Of a stretch of DNA of 64,000 nucleotides, positions 52,988 to 62,445 are shown one piece after another. The notes beneath the pieces are model-generated. The model had not been told where the DNA came from and ran no database searches. It saw only the letters and a list, made by a program, of their open reading frames with translations. This DNA is from an uncultured Bacilli bacterium (GTDB taxonomy: Bacteria; Bacillota_I; Bacilli_A; RF39; UBA660), in assembly GCA_934176955.1 (NCBI GenBank), contig CAKPOS010000005.1:1-64000 (forward strand), read 5' to 3'. How positions within the stretch are numbered: the stretch's first letter is position 1; each line of letters begins with the position of its first letter. The position numbers and the translations under genes are program-made.

Positions 52988-53638
52988 ATGAAAAGGAGAA
53001 AATTAAAATCATTTGTTGTGCCAGTTATGTATGTTTTTTCTATTGCTATGTTGCTTGGAAGTATTTATTGTGTTGAAAGGATAGTTAATCATCAGTTTTT
53101 TCAAAAGAGGGATGTTGATGTTGTAGAGGAAGTGAATCAGGAAGATGATGTGAATTATAGTAATGAGGTTCCGACGATTAATACTGAGCCTAGGATTAGT
53201 CGACCTTATAATAATGGAGGGGTAAAGATTGTAAAGAATTACTATGATTATCAGGCGGATAATAGTAGTCAAGAGAATTCTATTATTTATTATGGAAATA
53301 CTTATATGCAAAATTCTGGTGTTGATTATGGTATGGATACTGAATTTGAAGTAGTAAGTATTCTAGATGGTACTGTAATGGAAGTTAATGATGATGAGAT
53401 TATGGGAAAGACTGTAAAGATTAGGCATTCTAATGATTTAGTTAGTGTTTATCAAAGTTTAAGTGAGGTTAATGTAAAAGCTAATGATACAATAACTCAA
53501 GGAACGATTATTGGGAAAAGTGGTAAGTCTAATGTTAGTGCTGATTTAGGAAATCATTTGCATTTTGAATTGTATTATCAAGGTGGTGTGATTAATCCTG
53601 AGAATTGTTATGATAAATTACCTGGTGAATTAAAATAG
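52988..53638 (+). CDS. spoIIQ: Stage II sporulation protein Q (degenerate LytM domain)
   Basis: 216 residues: one N-terminal membrane helix, an acidic linker, and a C-terminal M23/LytM fold. The second metal motif NHLHFEL is present, but the first, normally HxGxD, reads NSGVD, so the zinc histidine is replaced by Asn. Loss of this residue is also known for Bacillus SpoIIQ, which is structural and binds SpoIIIAH across the septum, unlike the zinc-binding Clostridioides protein. ATG follows GAGGTGAAAAA. Position between spoIID and spoIIID confirms identity. Confidence 0.92.
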   Translation: MKRRKLKSFVVPVMYVFSIAMLLGSIYCVERIVNHQFFQKRDVDVVEEVNQEDDVNYSNEVPTINTEPRISRPYNNGGVKIVKNYYDYQADNSSQENSIIYYGNTYMQNSGVDYGMDTEFEVVSILDGTVMEVNDDEIMGKTVKIRHSNDLVSVYQSLSEVNVKANDTITQGTIIGKSGKSNVSADLGNHLHFELYYQGGVINPENCYDKLPGELK

Positions 53639-53662
53639 TGGTATGATATGCCACTTTTTTTC
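53637..53662 (+). terminator. Terminator of spoIIQ
   Basis: AGTGGTAT pairs with ATGCCACT around GAT (one G-T pair), overlapping the stop codon, followed by a T run. Confidence 0.75.
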
Positions 53663-53686
53663 ATAAATAATATTATGGGAGGAATT

Positions 53687-53944
53687 ATGAATAAAAGACT
53701 TGTATCGAGAGTGATTGATGAGGGAAACTATATTATTAAAACAGGGAATACGGTAAGAGAGATGGCAAAGGTTTTTCAGGTTAGTAAAAGTACAATTCAT
53801 AAGGATTTAAGGGAAAGGCTTTTAGAAATAGATGTTGATTTATATCAGAAAGTGTCAAGTGTTTTACAATATCATACAGATATTCGGCATATTAGAGGAG
53901 GAGAGTCAACGAGGCGTAAATATTTGGAAAAAAATGCAAATTAA
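53687..53944 (+). CDS. spoIIID: Sporulation transcription factor SpoIIID
   Basis: 85 residues. Helix-turn-helix TVREMAKVFQVSKSTIHKDL followed by ERLLEIDVDLYQKV and the basic C-terminal segment HIRGGESTRRKY, both typical. It activates and represses mother-cell genes in the sigma-E regulon and is needed for sigK expression. ATG 53687 follows GGGAGGAATT; the in-frame extension to 53648 is ruled out by the spoIIQ terminator. Confidence 0.95.
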   Translation: MNKRLVSRVIDEGNYIIKTGNTVREMAKVFQVSKSTIHKDLRERLLEIDVDLYQKVSSVLQYHTDIRHIRGGESTRRKYLEKNAN

Positions 53945-53998
53945 TAGTATTCAAAAAAGCTAATCTGTGTTAAAATATTGTTTAGGATGGTGATAGAA

Positions 53999-54994
53999 AT
54001 GTTTAATAAAGACATTGGAATAGACTTGGGGACAGCAAATGTACTGATTTATATTAAGGGACAAGGTATTGTATTGAATGAGCCTAGTGTTGTTGCAATT
54101 GATTTGGATACAAAGAAACCTTTGGCAGTTGGAACAGAAGCTCGTGAGATGTTGGGAAGAACGCCTGGTCAAGTAACCGCAATTCGTCCGATGAAAGATG
54201 GGGTTATTGCTGATTTTGAAACTACTGAAGTTATGCTTAATTATTTTATTAAGAAAGTAAATGGTAAAAGTTTCTTTTCCCGTCCTAGAATTTTAATTTG
54301 TTGTCCGTCTAATATCACTCAAGTAGAAAAAAATGCGATTGTGGAAGCTGCGGAGAGAACTGGTGCTAAGAGGGTATTTTTGGAAGAAGAGCCTAAGGTA
54401 GCAGCAATTGGAGCAGGTATGGATATTTCTAAACCTAGTGGTAATATGGTTATTGATATTGGTGGTGGTACTACTGATATTGCTGTTTTATCTCTTGGTG
54501 GAATTGTAAATAGTGCATCTATTCGTATTGCTGGGAATGCTTTTGATAGTGACATTGTAAAATATATTAAGGATAAATATAAGTTGCTTGTTGGGGATAG
54601 AACTGCTGAGGATATTAAGATAACAATTGGTACTGTTTTTCCTGGGTCTAGGAATGAAAAAATGGAAGTTCGTGGTAGGGATTTGGTAACTGGTTTACCT
54701 CATTCGATTACGATTACTAGTGATGAAGTAGAAGAAGCATTAAGAGAGAGTATTTATACGATAGTTCATGCAGCAAAGGGAATTTTGGAGCAAACGCCTC
54801 CAGAGTTATCTGCTGATATTATTGACAAAGGTATTGTTTTAACAGGTGGTGGAAGTATGATTGATGGTTTTAGCCAATTATTATCTCAAGAGTTAAAAGT
54901 ACCAGTATTTATTGCAGAAAGTCCGTTAACTTGTGTTGCAGAAGGAACTGGAGTATTACTAGACAATATTCATTTAATTAATGGAAGATTATAA
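53999..54994 (+). CDS. mbl: Rod shape-determining protein, MreB/Mbl family
   Basis: About 331 residues of the actin-like MreB fold: phosphate loop 1 DIGIDLGTANVLIY, DIGGGTTDIAVLSLGG, and TGGGSMIDGF. It polymerises under the membrane to guide lateral wall synthesis. In Bacillus, mbl directly follows spoIIID, which supports Mbl over MreB or MreBH. ATG 53999 follows AGGATGGTGATAGAA; two upstream in-frame starts have no site. Confidence 0.93.
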   Translation: MFNKDIGIDLGTANVLIYIKGQGIVLNEPSVVAIDLDTKKPLAVGTEAREMLGRTPGQVTAIRPMKDGVIADFETTEVMLNYFIKKVNGKSFFSRPRILICCPSNITQVEKNAIVEAAERTGAKRVFLEEEPKVAAIGAGMDISKPSGNMVIDIGGGTTDIAVLSLGGIVNSASIRIAGNAFDSDIVKYIKDKYKLLVGDRTAEDIKITIGTVFPGSRNEKMEVRGRDLVTGLPHSITITSDEVEEALRESIYTIVHAAKGILEQTPPELSADIIDKGIVLTGGGSMIDGFSQLLSQELKVPVFIAESPLTCVAEGTGVLLDNIHLINGRL

Positions 54995-54998
54995 AGAT

Positions 54999-55028
54999 AA
55001 GTAATCTAGTAGATTGCTTTTTCTTTTT
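54999..55028 (+). terminator. Terminator of mbl
   Basis: AAGTAATCT pairs with AGATTGCTT around AGT, followed by TTTCTTTTT. Confidence 0.75.
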
Positions 55029-55053
55029 ATTTAGAAGTAGAGGAGGAATGCTT

Positions 55054-56232
55054 ATGCATGAGATTAAATGTCCAAATTGTGGGACTGTTTTTCAAATTGA
55101 TGAGATGGATTATCAAAATGTAGTGAAGCAAATTCGTGATCAAGAATTTGAAAAAGAAATTTCTGAAAGAGAAAAACAATATAAGATTGAAAAGGAAAGT
55201 GCTGTTGAATTAGCAAAAAGTAAGATAGAGAAAGAATATCAAGAAAGGGTTACAGAACAAAAGTTAGCGATTGTTGAATTAAAGAATAAACTTGTTCTTC
55301 AAGATAAGGAAAGTACTTTAACTATTCAAGAGGCTTTATCCAAAAAAGAGAGTGAGATCAGTACTTTAAGTAATCAATTAGAACTTCTTAAAAATGATTT
55401 TTTGTTAAAAGAAAAAAATATGAAGGAAACTTATGAGGAAAAGCTTAAGGATAGAGAGGAACAGATTTCTTATTATCGTGATTTTAAGGCAAAACAGTCG
55501 ACAAAGATGATTGGTGAGTCTTTGGAGGTTCATTGTAGTAATGAGTTTAATAAGTTAAGACCTTTGTTTTCTAATGCTTATTTTGAAAAAGATAATGATG
55601 CTAGGTCTGGTTCCAAGGGAGATTTTATTTATCGTGATTATGATGATGAGGGAATGGAATTTGTTTCGGTTATGTTTGAAATGAAGAATGAAGCAGATAT
55701 GACAGCTACTAAGCATAAGAATGAAGATTTTTTTAAGGAATTAGATAAGGATAGGCGTGAAAAAAAGTGTGAATATGCTGTGTTGGTTTCTTTGTTAGAG
55801 ATTGATAATGATTATTATAATGAAGGAATTGTTGATGTTAGCCATAAATATGAAAAGATGTATGTGATAAGGCCTCAATTTTTTATTCCTTTGATTACTT
55901 TAATTAGGGGAATGGCGATGAATTCTTTAAAATATAAAAAAGAACTTTTAATGATTCAAAATCAAAATATTGATATTTCTCATTTTGAGGATAATCTTAA
56001 TACATTTAAGGAAGGATTTGCAAGAAACTATCGTCTTGCTAGTGATAAGTTTAAGAAAGCTATTGATGAGATTGATAAGACAATTGATCATTTACAAAAG
56101 ACAAAAGAAGCTTTGCTTTCTAGTGAGAATAATTTGCGACTAGCGAATAATAAGGCTGATGATTTGACTATTCAAAGGCTTACTAAGGGAAATGAGACAA
56201 TGAAAAAATTGTTTTCTGAAACAAAAAAGTAA
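55054..56232 (+). CDS. DUF2130 protein with zinc ribbon and coiled coil
   Basis: 392 residues. A short N-terminal zinc-ribbon-like start (IKCPNCGTVFQID) is followed by about 120 residues of coiled coil (Glu/Lys-rich) and the DUF2130 domain (FKAKQSTKMIGESLEVHC, then SKGDFIYRDYDDEGMEFVSVMFEMKNE). The E-x-K arrangement in FEMKNE and the GDF segment resemble PD-(D/E)XK nuclease strands, but activity is unproven for the family. ATG 55054 lies 8 bases after AGGAGG. Confidence 0.82.
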   Translation: MHEIKCPNCGTVFQIDEMDYQNVVKQIRDQEFEKEISEREKQYKIEKESAVELAKSKIEKEYQERVTEQKLAIVELKNKLVLQDKESTLTIQEALSKKESEISTLSNQLELLKNDFLLKEKNMKETYEEKLKDREEQISYYRDFKAKQSTKMIGESLEVHCSNEFNKLRPLFSNAYFEKDNDARSGSKGDFIYRDYDDEGMEFVSVMFEMKNEADMTATKHKNEDFFKELDKDRREKKCEYAVLVSLLEIDNDYYNEGIVDVSHKYEKMYVIRPQFFIPLITLIRGMAMNSLKYKKELLMIQNQNIDISHFEDNLNTFKEGFARNYRLASDKFKKAIDEIDKTIDHLQKTKEALLSSENNLRLANNKADDLTIQRLTKGNETMKKLFSETKK

Positions 56233-56275
56233 ATAGATTATTCTTGAAAGAGTTTTCTATTTACTTTTTCTTTTT
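56223..56275. terminator. Shared bidirectional terminator of convergent genes
   Basis: AAAAAGTAAATAGA pairs with CTATTTACTTTTT across about 20 nt. It contains the stop codons of both flanking genes, which end 6 bp apart. Confidence 0.8.
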
Positions 56276-57749
56276 GTTTGATATTGATAATTGTAGTTTC
56301 AATATCTTTTTTTATTTGTGTTGTGTATAGATGGTGATTTTCGATTTCTGTTAATAGTTGATTGATTTTTATTAAGATATTTTTATCTCTAGTTTGAAAA
56401 TAGGTTTTGGTGTAATAAGTGAGTAGTTCGATTTTTGCTTCTAGTAGATTATGGTTTGAGGCATCTTCTAATAAAGAAAGTGCTTTTTTGGTGTTTTTTT
56501 CGATTCCTATTTCGTAGCATCCGTTTAGGTAGAAGTATTTGGCAAGGTTGTATTTGGCATAATTACTTTGTAGTTTTAAGGGAACATTTAGGGTTTTTGT
56601 GTAGTAGAAGTAAGCTTTTTGTAAGTCTTTTTGGCAATGGATTCCTTTTCTGTAATATTCTGCTGTTTTATTTAAGGCCCAACTTTCTTCTAGGTTGGCA
56701 CTTTTTTCATAGTAAGATAGGGCAAGAGTATGGTTGTTTTCTTGTTCGGCAAGTTTTCCAAGATTATTGAAGGCATAAGGATAATTATAGGAAGTTGCTT
56801 TTTTAAAGTATTCTATGGCTTTCTGGTTATCTTTTTTGTTATTTTTGTAGTATAGTCCTAATTGGTTTAGAGCAGCAATATTTCCTAGACTTTCTGCTGT
56901 TTTTAGGTAATGATAAGCAAGTGTTATATCTTCATTAGATTGGGTTCCGATTTTTCCTTCTAATAGCATTTTGGCAATTAGATAGTTTGCTCTGGGGTGA
57001 TTTTGATTAGCGGCTATTTTAAAATAAGTATAACTTTTTTCATAATTGGGTGTTCCTGTGAATTCTCCGTTATATTCCATTAGTCCTATTTCAAAGCAGG
57101 CGTAAGCATTATTTTCTTTGGCTAATTTTTTTAGGGAATAGTTGTAATTTAGGCCATCATTGAATTGGATTTGTAAGAAACTTTCTAGTTCGTTTAAAGA
57201 GATTTTTGTGTTGTTTAAGAGGTTTTCGATGGTGTTTTTGACAATGTCTTCAATATAAATGGGTTGTTTTTTTTCTAGTACGATAATCGTAAATATTAGT
57301 TTTAAGCATTCTATGTAGTTATTTTCTTTGAAATACTTATAAATTTGGTTTTGTTTTTCTGGTAAAATACTTCGATCGTTTTTAGCTAGGTTATATAGTT
57401 TTTGGGATAATATTTTTAATGTTTCATTTTGATTTAGTGTTTCTTTAGATTGTTTTTCTTGATAGGGAAGTCCTAAGATAAATAATAGGTTATTTAGGAT
57501 AGGGATAAATGGTTGCGTTTGATTTTTTATCTCCATATAAATTTTTTTGTATTCTTCTCCAATTGAACGGCAACCAATACAATAGTTATTGACTGTTGAA
57601 TCATTAGCGTTTTCTATATTAAAGATGGCACAAAAGATATCTGTTTGGGTAGCAATGTTTTTTTTGGTACTTAGTTGTTTAATGATACGGCAAGTATTTC
57701 CTAAAGAAAGTTGATTATCATTATTATTCATTTTTATATATTGTTTCAT
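56238..57749 (-). CDS. Sel1/TPR repeat protein
   Basis: About 503 residues from ATG 57749, which follows AAGGAGGAAAATA on the minus strand. Residues about 190-440 contain Sel1-like repeats (AYACFEIGLMEYNGEF, ARANYLIAKMLLEGKI-type, AALNQLGLYYKNN, YAFNNLGKLAEQ, AKYNLAKYFYLNG), which form protein-binding solenoids. The N-terminal 180 residues have no recognised domain but contain a CIGCRSIGEEYKKIY segment. Cytoplasmic. Partner unknown. Confidence 0.82.
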   Translation of the reverse strand: MKQYIKMNNNDNQLSLGNTCRIIKQLSTKKNIATQTDIFCAIFNIENANDSTVNNYCIGCRSIGEEYKKIYMEIKNQTQPFIPILNNLLFILGLPYQEKQSKETLNQNETLKILSQKLYNLAKNDRSILPEKQNQIYKYFKENNYIECLKLIFTIIVLEKKQPIYIEDIVKNTIENLLNNTKISLNELESFLQIQFNDGLNYNYSLKKLAKENNAYACFEIGLMEYNGEFTGTPNYEKSYTYFKIAANQNHPRANYLIAKMLLEGKIGTQSNEDITLAYHYLKTAESLGNIAALNQLGLYYKNNKKDNQKAIEYFKKATSYNYPYAFNNLGKLAEQENNHTLALSYYEKSANLEESWALNKTAEYYRKGIHCQKDLQKAYFYYTKTLNVPLKLQSNYAKYNLAKYFYLNGCYEIGIEKNTKKALSLLEDASNHNLLEAKIELLTYYTKTYFQTRDKNILIKINQLLTEIENHHLYTTQIKKDIETTIINIKQKEKVNRKLFQE

Positions 57750-57883
57750 TATTTTCCTCCTTATCTTGATTATACAAAATATTTGTGGATTTTGTGTGGA
57801 AAATACAATTTTTTTGTGGATTTTACAAGGTAGCACTCTTTTTTTGTCAAGCGTATAATGTTATTAAGAAAGAGGGAAGAATG

Positions 57884-59134
57884 ATGAAGAAAATTTTTAA
57901 GAATTATCGGTCAACGATTATTTTGATTTTGGCGATTATTATTGGTGGAATAGTAGGGGTAGTAATGGGGAATAAAGCTAAGGTATTTGCTCCTTTTGGA
58001 GAGGTGTTTTTGAATTTACTTTTGGTTAGTATTGTACCTTTAATTTTTCTTACTATTACTACTACGATAGCAAAAATGAAGGAACCTAAGAGAATTGGAA
58101 AGATTATTAGGACTATTATTTGTGTATTTGTTTTTACTTCTTTGGTTGCTGTTTGTGTTGGTGTTGTCAGTACTAAAATTTTTAGATTAGTAGATGTACA
58201 AGATGGTGATTGGATTAAAAAGAGTTTGGTTGTGGATACAAAGGAGGAGGATGTTTCTTTAGATCTTTTGAGTCGTACGGCTGAACTGATCAGTGTAGAT
58301 GATTTTTCTAAATTATTATCAAAAGAGCATATTATTGCGATTGTTTGTTTTGCTTGTTTATTTGGTTTTTCTATTCGAAAATCTGGAAAAAAAGGGGAAA
58401 AAGCTTTAGAAGTATTATGTTCATTTAATGAAATTATTTTAAAGTTTGTGGATTTGATTATGTTGTATGCACCTGTTGGACTTGGTTGTTATTTTGCTGT
58501 TATGGTTGGGGAGTTTGGGAGTAGTATAGCACAGTCTTATGTTAAGAGTTTTGTTTTATATTTATTGGTAGCAATTGTATTTTATTTTGTTGTTTATACA
58601 TTTTATGCTTATTTGTCGGCTGGAAAGAAGGGGGTAAGAGTTTTTTGGAAAAATGTGCTTCCTACAACATTAACTTCTCTTGCTACTTGTTCTTCTGCGG
58701 CTTGTATTCCTGTTAATATTGATACGGCAAAGAAAATTGGTGTTCCTAGTGATATAGCAGAGGCAGTTATTCCTATGGGAACTAGTTTTCATAAAGATGG
58801 TTCTATTATTGGTAGTGTTTTTAAGATTATGTTTTTGGTTTACTTATTTGAAGGTGGTACATTTGGTATGGATATGATGCTTAAGGTAGTAGGGATTGCT
58901 TTAATTTCTACTTTGCTTGTGACAGCAGTTCCGATTGGAGGAGGAACGATATCTGAGAGTTTGATTATTAGTTTGCTTGGTTATTCAATGTCTTGTTTAC
59001 CAATTTTGACAATTATTGCGACAATTATTGATGCTCCAGCGACGGTTTTGAATGTTGTTGGAGATACGAGTTCTTCTATGTTGGTTTCTCGAATTGTGGA
59101 TGGAAAAGATTGGATGAAGAAGGAAAAGTCTTAG
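57884..59134 (+). CDS. Dicarboxylate/amino acid:cation symporter (DAACS/GltP family)
   Basis: About 417 residues with eight or more membrane helices and two re-entrant hairpins. Family motifs: LLLVSIVPLIFLTITTT near residue 45, LTSLATCSSAACIPVN with the serine-rich hairpin, MGTSFHKDGSIIG, and IDAPATVLNVVGDTSSSMLV at the C terminus. It imports glutamate, aspartate, serine/threonine or C4-dicarboxylates with Na+ or H+; the substrate is uncertain. Two ATGs (57881, 57884) follow GAGGGAAGA. It is divergent from the Sel1 gene, with about 130 bp of shared upstream region. Confidence 0.88.
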   Translation: MKKIFKNYRSTIILILAIIIGGIVGVVMGNKAKVFAPFGEVFLNLLLVSIVPLIFLTITTTIAKMKEPKRIGKIIRTIICVFVFTSLVAVCVGVVSTKIFRLVDVQDGDWIKKSLVVDTKEEDVSLDLLSRTAELISVDDFSKLLSKEHIIAIVCFACLFGFSIRKSGKKGEKALEVLCSFNEIILKFVDLIMLYAPVGLGCYFAVMVGEFGSSIAQSYVKSFVLYLLVAIVFYFVVYTFYAYLSAGKKGVRVFWKNVLPTTLTSLATCSSAACIPVNIDTAKKIGVPSDIAEAVIPMGTSFHKDGSIIGSVFKIMFLVYLFEGGTFGMDMMLKVVGIALISTLLVTAVPIGGGTISESLIISLLGYSMSCLPILTIIATIIDAPATVLNVVGDTSSSMLVSRIVDGKDWMKKEKS

Positions 59135-59155
59135 GCGTTTTCTTTTTCTTTTTGT

Positions 59156-59177
59156 AAAATACTGAATAAGTATTTTT
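59156..59177 (+). terminator. AATACTGA-type terminator after the symporter
   Basis: AAAATACTGA pairs with AAGTATTTTT, then GTT. Same palindrome as at 3627 and 52898. Confidence 0.6.
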
Positions 59178-59249
59178 GTTAAATAAAAGAAAATGGTGGA
59201 GAAAAGGAAATAAGTTTAGTATAATAAAGAAAGAAATGGGGAGATAGAA

Positions 59250-60743
59250 ATGAAATTAAGAGAATTACTTAAAGATGTAGATTATGAATTGGTACAAGGA
59301 AATTTAGATATAGAGATAAGTGATATTGCTTATGATTCTAGAAAAGCACAGGACGGGGTTATGTTTATGGCTTTAGTTGGCTTTCGGGTTGATGGGCATG
59401 ATTATATTGATGCGGCGATAGAGAATGGATGTCAAGTTATTGCGGTAGAACATGATGTTACGGTAAGTAAAGATATTACAGTGATTAAGCTAAAAGATAC
59501 AAGGGTTGATTTATCAATTTTATCTCGTACTTTGTTTGGATATCCAGATAAGGAGATGACTACGATTGCGATTACTGGTACTAAGGGAAAGACAACTTCT
59601 AGTACAATGATTCAACATATTTTGAATGTTTCAGGGAAAGAATGTGGTTTGATTGGGACGATGGGGGTACTTTATTTAGATAAGTTTTATCATACGATGA
59701 ATACTTCTCCTGAATCTTATGATGTATTTAAATATATGAGAGAGATGTTAGACCATGGAGTTCATTATTTAGTGATGGAAGTATCTAGTCAATCTTTGAA
59801 GTTAAAAAGATGGGTAAATGTGATTTTTGATTATGCAATATTTACGAACCTTAGTTTGGATCATGTTGGTGGTGATGAGCATGAGAGTTTTAATGATTAT
59901 AAGTATTGTAAGAGTTTATTGTTTAAGCAATGTAAGGTAGGTATTTTTAATTTAGATAGTAAGTATGCTACTGATATGATGGATGGAACTACTTGTGATA
60001 AGTATTATTATGGAAAAGATAGTAGGGCTAATTATCGTTTGATAGAATGTTCTAATGTAATTAAAAATGGCTTTACTGGAATAGAGATGAAGACTGATGG
60101 TAAGATTCAAGATACTTTTATGGTTAGTATTTTGGGTACATTTACGGCTTATAATGCTTTAGCTGCGATTAGTGTTTGTGATTTACTTGGGGTATCTATT
60201 TCTGATATGAAGAGGGCTTTAGAGGTAGTTAAAGTTAAGGGAAGAATGGAGAGTGTTCCTGTTTCTTCAAAGTTTAGTGTGGTAATTGATTATGCTTATC
60301 AGGGAATTGCTATGGAGAATGTGTTAAAGACTGTTCGAGAGAGTAATCCTGGTAGAATTGTTACAGTATTTGGTTGTGGAGGAAATCGTAGTCGTCAGAG
60401 AAGATTTGATTGTGGTGAGATTAGTGGTAAGTATTCTGATTTTAGTATTTTAACAGCAGATAATCCAAGATATGAAGATAATGGTAAAATTATTGAAGAT
60501 ATTTTGGTTGGAATGAAGAAGACGGATGGAAAATATATCATAATTGATAATAGAAAAGAAGCCATTCGCTATAGTATTGAAAATGCTAAAGATGGAGATG
60601 TGATTTTGATTTTAGGAAAAGGTCATGAAGATTATCAAGAAATTAATGGGGTAAGGTATCCTTTTGATGAGAGAGTGATTATTAAAGAGATTATTGATGA
60701 GATGAGTGAAGAGAAAAAGAAGAAATTAGGAATTATATTGTAG
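59250..60743 (+). CDS. murE: UDP-MurNAc-L-Ala-D-Glu ligase (meso-diaminopimelate type)
   Basis: 497 residues of the Mur ligase family. Substrate domain with SDIAYDSRKAQDGVMF, P-loop ITGTKGKTTSS, EVSSQSLKLKR, and ADNPRYED near residue 405. The DNPR tetrapeptide is the marker for meso-diaminopimelate, so wall crosslinks probably use mDAP. The usual DYAHTPD segment reads DYAYQGIAMENVL, an unusual variant. ATG follows GGGGAGATAGAA. murF starts 8 bp downstream. Confidence 0.95.
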   Translation: MKLRELLKDVDYELVQGNLDIEISDIAYDSRKAQDGVMFMALVGFRVDGHDYIDAAIENGCQVIAVEHDVTVSKDITVIKLKDTRVDLSILSRTLFGYPDKEMTTIAITGTKGKTTSSTMIQHILNVSGKECGLIGTMGVLYLDKFYHTMNTSPESYDVFKYMREMLDHGVHYLVMEVSSQSLKLKRWVNVIFDYAIFTNLSLDHVGGDEHESFNDYKYCKSLLFKQCKVGIFNLDSKYATDMMDGTTCDKYYYGKDSRANYRLIECSNVIKNGFTGIEMKTDGKIQDTFMVSILGTFTAYNALAAISVCDLLGVSISDMKRALEVVKVKGRMESVPVSSKFSVVIDYAYQGIAMENVLKTVRESNPGRIVTVFGCGGNRSRQRRFDCGEISGKYSDFSILTADNPRYEDNGKIIEDILVGMKKTDGKYIIIDNRKEAIRYSIENAKDGDVILILGKGHEDYQEINGVRYPFDERVIIKEIIDEMSEEKKKKLGIIL

Positions 60744-60751
60744 GTGATAAT

Positions 60752-62122
60752 GTGATTAGAGTATCTGATATTATTGAGTTATGCGGAGGAAAACTTATTT
60801 GTGGTGAACTTCATCAAGGGTTAGAGAATTTTTGTATTGATAGTAGAAAAGTAGAAAAGGGGGACGTTTATGTTGGCTTAAAGGGAGAGAAGGCTGATGG
60901 TAGTGATTATTATTTAAATGCCATTGAAAATGGGGCTAGTGTCTGTATATTAGATAAAGAGTATGATGAAAATACTTATGGGGACGCTACTATTGTTGTA
61001 GTAGAGGATACTTTAAAATGTATTCAAGAGTTAGCTCGAGAGGTAAGAAGAAGATTTAAGGGGTATGTTGTTGCAATTACTGGTAGTGTTGGAAAGACTA
61101 GTTGTAAGGATTTAATTGCTAGTGTTTTAGAAACAAAATATCTTGTTCATAAAACGAGTGGAAATTATAATAATCATATTGGTGTTCCTCTTACGATTTT
61201 AAGTTTAAAGGAAGATGATGAGATTCTTGTTGTTGAAATGGGGATGAATCATTTAGGAGAAATTCATTTACTTAGTTCTATTGCTATGCCTGATGTTGCA
61301 GTGATTACGAATGTAGGGACGGCTCATATTGGTAATTTAGGGAGCAGAGAAAATATATTAAAGGCTAAGTTAGAGATTTTGGATGGTTTAAAAGGAAATC
61401 AGGTTGTATTAAATGGAGATAATGATATGTTATCTTCAGTTGTTTCTAAGTTAAGAAATAAGTATGATGTAAGGGTTATTTCTATTGATGAAGATAGTGA
61501 AAATCAAGCAAAGATTATTAATAGTGATGCTTTTAGTAGTTGTTTTGATATCATAAATAAGTGTTCTTCTGTTTTGGTTAATGTAGGTGGTAAGGCTTAT
61601 GTTTATAATGCTTTGATGGCGTATGCTGTAGGAAAAATTTTTAAGATTGATGATGAATTGATTAAGAAGGGAATTTCTCATTTTCATTTATCTAGTCATC
61701 GATTAGAGAAAAAGATAAGTAAAAGTGGAATTACGATTATTGATGATACTTATAATGCTAATTATGATTCTATGGTTTCTTCTTTAAATTTATTAGGACA
61801 AATCAAAGATAAGAGAAGAATTGCTATTTTAGGAGATATGCTAGAACTTGGAGAATATGGAGAACGGCTTCATTATGATTTAGGAGATGTGGTTATTCAT
61901 AATAAGATTGATAAATTAATTACAGTAGGAGAGTTATCCAGTGAAATTGATAAAAGAGTAATAGAACTTGGGATGAGTAAAGAGGATGTTTATCATTTTT
62001 CTTCTGAAGAAGAATGTTATTCTTTATTAAAAGAATTGGTAAGAGAAGATGATATTATTTTAGTTAAGGGATCTCATGGAATACATTTAGTGAATGTTGT
62101 TGATTGTTTGGTTAATTTATAA
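60752..62122 (+). CDS. murF: UDP-MurNAc-tripeptide D-alanyl-D-alanine ligase
   Basis: 456 residues: DSRKVEKGDVYVGLKG, P-loop AITGSVGKTSCKD, EMGMNHLGEIHLL, NVGTAHIGNLGS and the C-terminal DDTYNANYDSM. It adds D-Ala-D-Ala to complete the pentapeptide precursor. The start is GTG at 60752: the overlapping ATG at 60750 is followed at once by TGA in its frame, and TAGGTGATAAT gives the ribosome site. It forms an operon with murE. Confidence 0.95.
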   Translation: MIRVSDIIELCGGKLICGELHQGLENFCIDSRKVEKGDVYVGLKGEKADGSDYYLNAIENGASVCILDKEYDENTYGDATIVVVEDTLKCIQELAREVRRRFKGYVVAITGSVGKTSCKDLIASVLETKYLVHKTSGNYNNHIGVPLTILSLKEDDEILVVEMGMNHLGEIHLLSSIAMPDVAVITNVGTAHIGNLGSRENILKAKLEILDGLKGNQVVLNGDNDMLSSVVSKLRNKYDVRVISIDEDSENQAKIINSDAFSSCFDIINKCSSVLVNVGGKAYVYNALMAYAVGKIFKIDDELIKKGISHFHLSSHRLEKKISKSGITIIDDTYNANYDSMVSSLNLLGQIKDKRRIAILGDMLELGEYGERLHYDLGDVVIHNKIDKLITVGELSSEIDKRVIELGMSKEDVYHFSSEEECYSLLKELVREDDIILVKGSHGIHLVNVVDCLVNL

Positions 62123-62210
62123 AAAATACTGATAAAGATTATTTTTTATAATAAGATCGTTAGATAAGATAGGTTGTTTATTTAATTAAAGAGTGATAGT
62201 TATATAGAGT

Positions 62211-62244
62211 AAAAAAGGAACAGTTGCTTTTTACTGTTCCTTTT
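62211..62244. terminator. Terminator after murE-murF
   Basis: AAAAGGAACAGT pairs perfectly with ACTGTTCCTTTT across TGCTTTTT, with A and T runs on either side. Confidence 0.85.
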
Positions 62245-62260
62245 AAGTTAAGGTTTTAAT

Positions 62261-62445
62261 GGTTCTTCGAAATAATAATACTTGTAAACTTATAACGAGA
62301 ATATCATTTGGCTTTAAAAATGTGAAATCAAGGATTATGATAATAACGAATATATTTCGAAAAGAAAAAGAGAATACCATGCAAAGTATAGTATCTCCTA
62401 ATATGTCTAATTAATTAAGTTGGGTCCTCTCAAATTTGAAGAACC
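62261..62445. repeat. MITE-like element with GGTTCTTCGAA ends and likely 8-bp target duplication
   Basis: 185 bp bounded by GGTTCTTCGAAAT and AAATTTGAAGAACC, without coding capacity. The flanking octamers GTTTTAAT (62253-62260) and ATTTTAAT (62446-62453) agree at 7 of 8 bases, as expected for a target duplication. Its interior is unrelated to the copy at 24353-24526, but the length is similar. Confidence 0.65.
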
